Source: an uncultured Clostridium sp.
GTDB lineage: Bacteria; Bacillota; Clostridia; TANB77; CAG-508
DNA length: 9,221 bases
NCBI GenBank assembly: GCA_947426875.1
Contig: CANEFU010000034.1
Span: forward strand, 1-9,221
Direction: 5' to 3'
The notes below the pieces were generated by a model. The model was not told the DNA's origin. It did no database searches and worked only from the letters and a program-made list of their open reading frames with translations. The number at the start of each line of letters is the position of its first letter. Positions within the stretch are counted from its first letter, which is position 1. A program made the translations under genes and the position numbers. This document shows positions 7,362 through 9,221 of this stretch, piece by piece.

Positions 7362-7390
7362 ATTATATATAAAACCGTATTAAATTTCAA
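7362..7390 (-). promoter_or_regulatory. Sigma-A promoter of the HAD phosphatase gene
   Basis: On the minus strand, TTGAAA (7385-7390) and TATAAT (7362-7367) are separated by exactly 17 bases. The start would be near 7355, with a leader of about 23 bases to the ATG at 7332. Confidence 0.8.
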
Positions 7391-7398
7391 TGCACACA

Positions 7399-7427
7399 TT
7401 GGAAATTTTTAATATTTATAGTATAAT
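7399..7427 (+). promoter_or_regulatory. Sigma-A promoter of the nucleotidase/nucleoside hydrolase fusion gene
   Basis: TTGGAA (7399-7404) and TATAAT (7422-7427) are spaced 17 bases. The -35 boxes of this and the opposite promoter are only 8 bases apart (7391-7398), so the two polymerases or any shared regulator would contact the same short stretch. The transcript would start near 7434, and AGGAGGT at 7444-7450 precedes the ATG at 7455. Confidence 0.75.
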
Positions 7428-7454
7428 TCTATTAGAAAATCACAGGAGGTTGTC

Positions 7455-8897
7455 ATGAATATAGGAGTAGATATAGATAATGTTATTTCAAATTTCGATG
7501 AAGAATTATTAAAAGAATTTTTAAAACATAATGAAGAATTAGGTTATAGCGATGAAATAAATGAAAAAGCAGATTATATTACTTGTGGTATGTTTCATTG
7601 GAGTGAACAAGAAGTACAATCATTTTATAAGAATAACGTTGAGAGAATTGTTAATAACTTAAAAGTAATACAGGGTGCCAAAGACTATATTAACAAACTA
7701 AAGGATGATGGTCATCATATTTATATTATTACTGGTAGAAATAATGGAGAACATTCATCTCCTTATAATAATACTAAAAAATGGTTAGATGAAAATCATA
7801 TTAAATACGATAAATTGATACTAACCAATGCTTATAAAAATGATGAACATGGAAAATCAGAAAAATGTATAGAAAACCATATCGAAATTATGATAGATGA
7901 TTCTATTTCTATTTGTAAAGACTGTATAAATTGTGGTATTAGTGCTTTACTTATGGATACTCTATACAATAGGAAAGTTAAAGACATTACAAGAGTTCAT
8001 AGTTGGAAAGAAATATATGAATATATAGCAAATTATCATAAGAAAAAAATAAATGTTATTTTAGATACAGATACCTATAACGAATGTGATGACCAATTTG
8101 CACTTGCTTATATGATTAAAAGCCAAGATATATTTAATATTAATGCCATAACCGTTGCTCCTTATTCGCACAAAGAAAGAAATGAAACAGTAATAAGTGG
8201 ACGCGAAAAAAGTTATCATGAAATATTAAAAATATGTAATTGGTTAAATTTTGATGTAACCAATAAAGTCTTTAAAGGTGCAGAAGATTATATTGATAAT
8301 GGATATGAAAAAGATAATGATGCTGTTAATAAAATAATTGAAATAGCATTTCAGAATGATAAAACCTATATTATGGCAATAGGTGCGATTACTAATGTGG
8401 CCTTAGCTATAAAAAAAGAGCCTAAAATTATAGATAAAATTGAAGTTATTTGGTTAGGTGGACATAGTATCTTACAAGATGACAATTTAGAATTTAATTT
8501 TAAACAAGATATTAATGCTGTGAGAATCGTATTGGATTCAAATGTAAAATTAACAATCATTCCTTGCAAAAATGTGGCTTCTAATTTGGTAACCTCTATT
8601 TATGAATTAAATTATTATTTAAAAGATAAAAGTGAATTATGCAATTACTTGCTAGATAGATTTTATAATGATGGCTATCATGGAATACAAGAAAGACGAG
8701 TTATTTGGGATATATCAGTGATTGCTTATATGATAAATAAAGATTGGTTTACTACGCAAGAGATAAGTTGTCCTACTATAAAAGATGATACTTCTTATGT
8801 TCTTACTTCTAATTATCATAAAATAGCAATGGTAAATTATATTGATGTAAATAACGTTTTTCATGATTTATTCAAAAAGTTAAGTAGTTCATTATAA
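7455..8897 (+). CDS. Two-domain fusion: HAD 5'-nucleotidase-like + inosine/uridine-type nucleoside hydrolase
   Basis: This 480-residue protein joins two enzymes. Residues 1-190 are a HAD nucleotidase-like domain resembling the NT5C/YqfW group: motif I GVDIDNVISNF (D6, D8), motif II IITGR (T93), a probable motif III lysine near 134-137, and motif IV IMIDDS (D148, D149). After a basic linker (YHKKK), residues 199-480 form a nucleoside hydrolase. Its metal-site motif DTDTYNECDDQFAL carries D204, D206, D212 and D213. It continues with AIGAITNVALAI (309-319), WLGG (333-336), EFNFKQD (346-352) and WDISVIAYMI (418-427), where D419 is the expected calcium ligand. The His-Asp pair of classical enzymes is Trp-Asp here. 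Predicted reaction: nucleoside monophosphate to nucleoside plus phosphate, then to base plus pentose, in the cytoplasm. AGGAGGT at 7444-7450 fixes the start. The base specificity is unknown. Confidence 0.88.
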   Translation: MNIGVDIDNVISNFDEELLKEFLKHNEELGYSDEINEKADYITCGMFHWSEQEVQSFYKNNVERIVNNLKVIQGAKDYINKLKDDGHHIYIITGRNNGEHSSPYNNTKKWLDENHIKYDKLILTNAYKNDEHGKSEKCIENHIEIMIDDSISICKDCINCGISALLMDTLYNRKVKDITRVHSWKEIYEYIANYHKKKINVILDTDTYNECDDQFALAYMIKSQDIFNINAITVAPYSHKERNETVISGREKSYHEILKICNWLNFDVTNKVFKGAEDYIDNGYEKDNDAVNKIIEIAFQNDKTYIMAIGAITNVALAIKKEPKIIDKIEVIWLGGHSILQDDNLEFNFKQDINAVRIVLDSNVKLTIIPCKNVASNLVTSIYELNYYLKDKSELCNYLLDRFYNDGYHGIQERRVIWDISVIAYMINKDWFTTQEISCPTIKDDTSYVLTSNYHKIAMVNYIDVNNVFHDLFKKLSSSL

Positions 8898-8920
8898 AAG
8901 TATAATGAACTACTGGTTTT
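8883..8920 (+). terminator. 14-bp perfect inverted repeat over the stop codon of the fusion gene
   Basis: AGTAGTTCATTATA (8883-8896) pairs perfectly with TATAATGAACTACT (8901-8914) around loop AAAG, followed by GGTTTTCC. The stem contains the last codons and the stop (TAA, 8895-8897). It is a plausible terminator for the fusion gene, though the T-run is only four bases and interrupted, so mRNA 3'-end protection is an alternative. The outer edge at 8914 is also where the terminase-like similarity on the other strand ends. Confidence 0.65.
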
Positions 8921-8973
8921 CCTGTCCATTTTTCTTTAACATGTTTACAAAATCTTTCTATAAATTCAACCAT
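8914..8973 (-). pseudogene. Probable remnant of a phage terminase large subunit gene (N-terminal region)
   Basis: A minus-strand frame opens with ATG at 8973, preceded by AGGAAATAGG, and reads MVEFIERFCKHVKEKWTGKP before losing any family likeness; the frame then stops at 8872-8874. The pattern F-I-E-x-F-C-K-H-x-K-x-K-W-x-G-K-P resembles the segment just before the 'LxxWQ' and Walker A regions in phage terminase large subunits from Firmicutes. The rest of the gene, including the ATPase motifs, is absent. It lies between two unrelated genes, three bases from the transporter stop. I read it as a scar from prophage loss or rearrangement. The match is short and from memory, so chance similarity remains possible. 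Confidence 0.42.
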
Positions 8974-8974
8974 C

Positions 8975-9221
8975 CTATTTCCTTTTTGCCATATATAAAA
9001 ATGGAGTATCGCATATTGCTATTATAATCTCTATCATACTTGTACTTAATGCTATTTTTAATACATCATAGATATGATACACTCCTAAAAAAGCTAAAAA
9101 TACAAAGCCAAAATTCTCTAAACAATTACACAAAATCGTGCTTATATTATTTCTAATCCATAATTTTTGTTTTTTCAATTTATCAAAAATATATACATCT
9201 GCTAAATTTGCTGTAATATAC
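8975..9221 (-). CDS. VUT/YhhQ-family transporter (queuosine-precursor type), C-terminal part only
   Basis: The gene enters from the right edge and stops at TAG 8975-8977, so 81 codons are visible and the N-terminal half or more lies outside the window. The visible protein reads ITANLADVYIFDKLKKQK, then LWIRNNISTIL, two hydrophobic helices (about LENFGFVFLAFLGVY and IALSTSMIEIIIAI) and a closing DTPFLYMAKRK. The order of a short basic loop, LWxRNNxST, a helix with F-x3-AF, and a final helix ending in TPFLY is the pattern of the VUT family (PF02592), whose studied members such as YhhQ import 7-deazaguanine bases for tRNA queuosine. The usual Q-x2-D after the ST motif appears here as N-x2-E (NCLE), a conservative but notable change. 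A TTG near 9178 is internal, not the start. It is tail-to-tail with the nucleotidase/nucleoside hydrolase fusion. Confidence 0.78.
   Translation of the reverse strand, partial: YITANLADVYIFDKLKKQKLWIRNNISTILCNCLENFGFVFLAFLGVYHIYDVLKIALSTSMIEIIIAICDTPFLYMAKRK

Noticed and set aside
8366..8569. Minus-strand 67-residue frame inside the fusion gene
   Set aside because: It is antisense to conserved nucleoside hydrolase motifs and has no family likeness.
1..9221. CRISPR array, insertion sequence, tRNA or rRNA genes
   Set aside because: I saw no spaced direct repeats, no transposase and no cloverleaf or rRNA-like sequence on either strand.

Overview
The window is AT-rich DNA with strong AGGAGG-type ribosome binding sites, near-consensus sigma-A promoters and U-tract hairpin terminators. 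It carries a 'reverse' rubrerythrin (rubredoxin domain first), a short FtsY without an acidic A domain, a Bacillus-type TyrRS and a DUF5665-type membrane protein. Together these point to a strictly anaerobic, low-GC Gram-positive bacterium, most likely of the Clostridia. This placement is inferred from gene content; no rRNA is present.

Layout. (1) 1-543, minus: reverse rubrerythrin, running off the left edge, with its own consensus promoter. (2) 717-2244, plus: a probable two-gene unit of a small zinc-ribbon/HTH-like protein (YvyF-like architecture) and tyrS, closed by a hairpin that can also terminate the opposite strand. (3) 2322-2613, minus: a DUF5665 membrane protein gene that is absent from simple ORF calls because its two halves lie in different frames (+1 shift). 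(4) 6462 down to 2673, minus: ftsY followed 16 bases later by a 955-residue UPF0182 membrane protein, ending in a terminator. (5) 6463-6708: non-coding, with the ftsY promoter and a 9-bp hairpin. (6) 6709-7332, minus: a YihX-like HAD phosphatase. (7) 7455-8897, plus: a 480-residue fusion of a HAD nucleotidase and an inosine/uridine-type nucleoside hydrolase, driven from a promoter back-to-back with that of the HAD gene. (8) 8914-8973, minus: a roughly 20-residue stretch resembling the N-terminal region of phage terminase large subunits, probably a prophage scar. (9) 8975-9221, minus: the C-terminal part of a VUT/YhhQ-type transporter (queuosine-precursor transporter family), running off the right edge.

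How the genes may work together. The left two thirds are mostly housekeeping: oxidative-stress defence, tRNA charging and co-translational membrane targeting. The most interesting part is the right end. One polypeptide contains both activities needed to turn a nucleoside 5'-monophosphate into a free base, and a transporter family known for 7-deazapurine bases lies tail-to-tail with it. A salvage route for queuosine nucleotide to queuine is a reasonable but untested reading; general or pyrimidine nucleotide breakdown is the simpler alternative.
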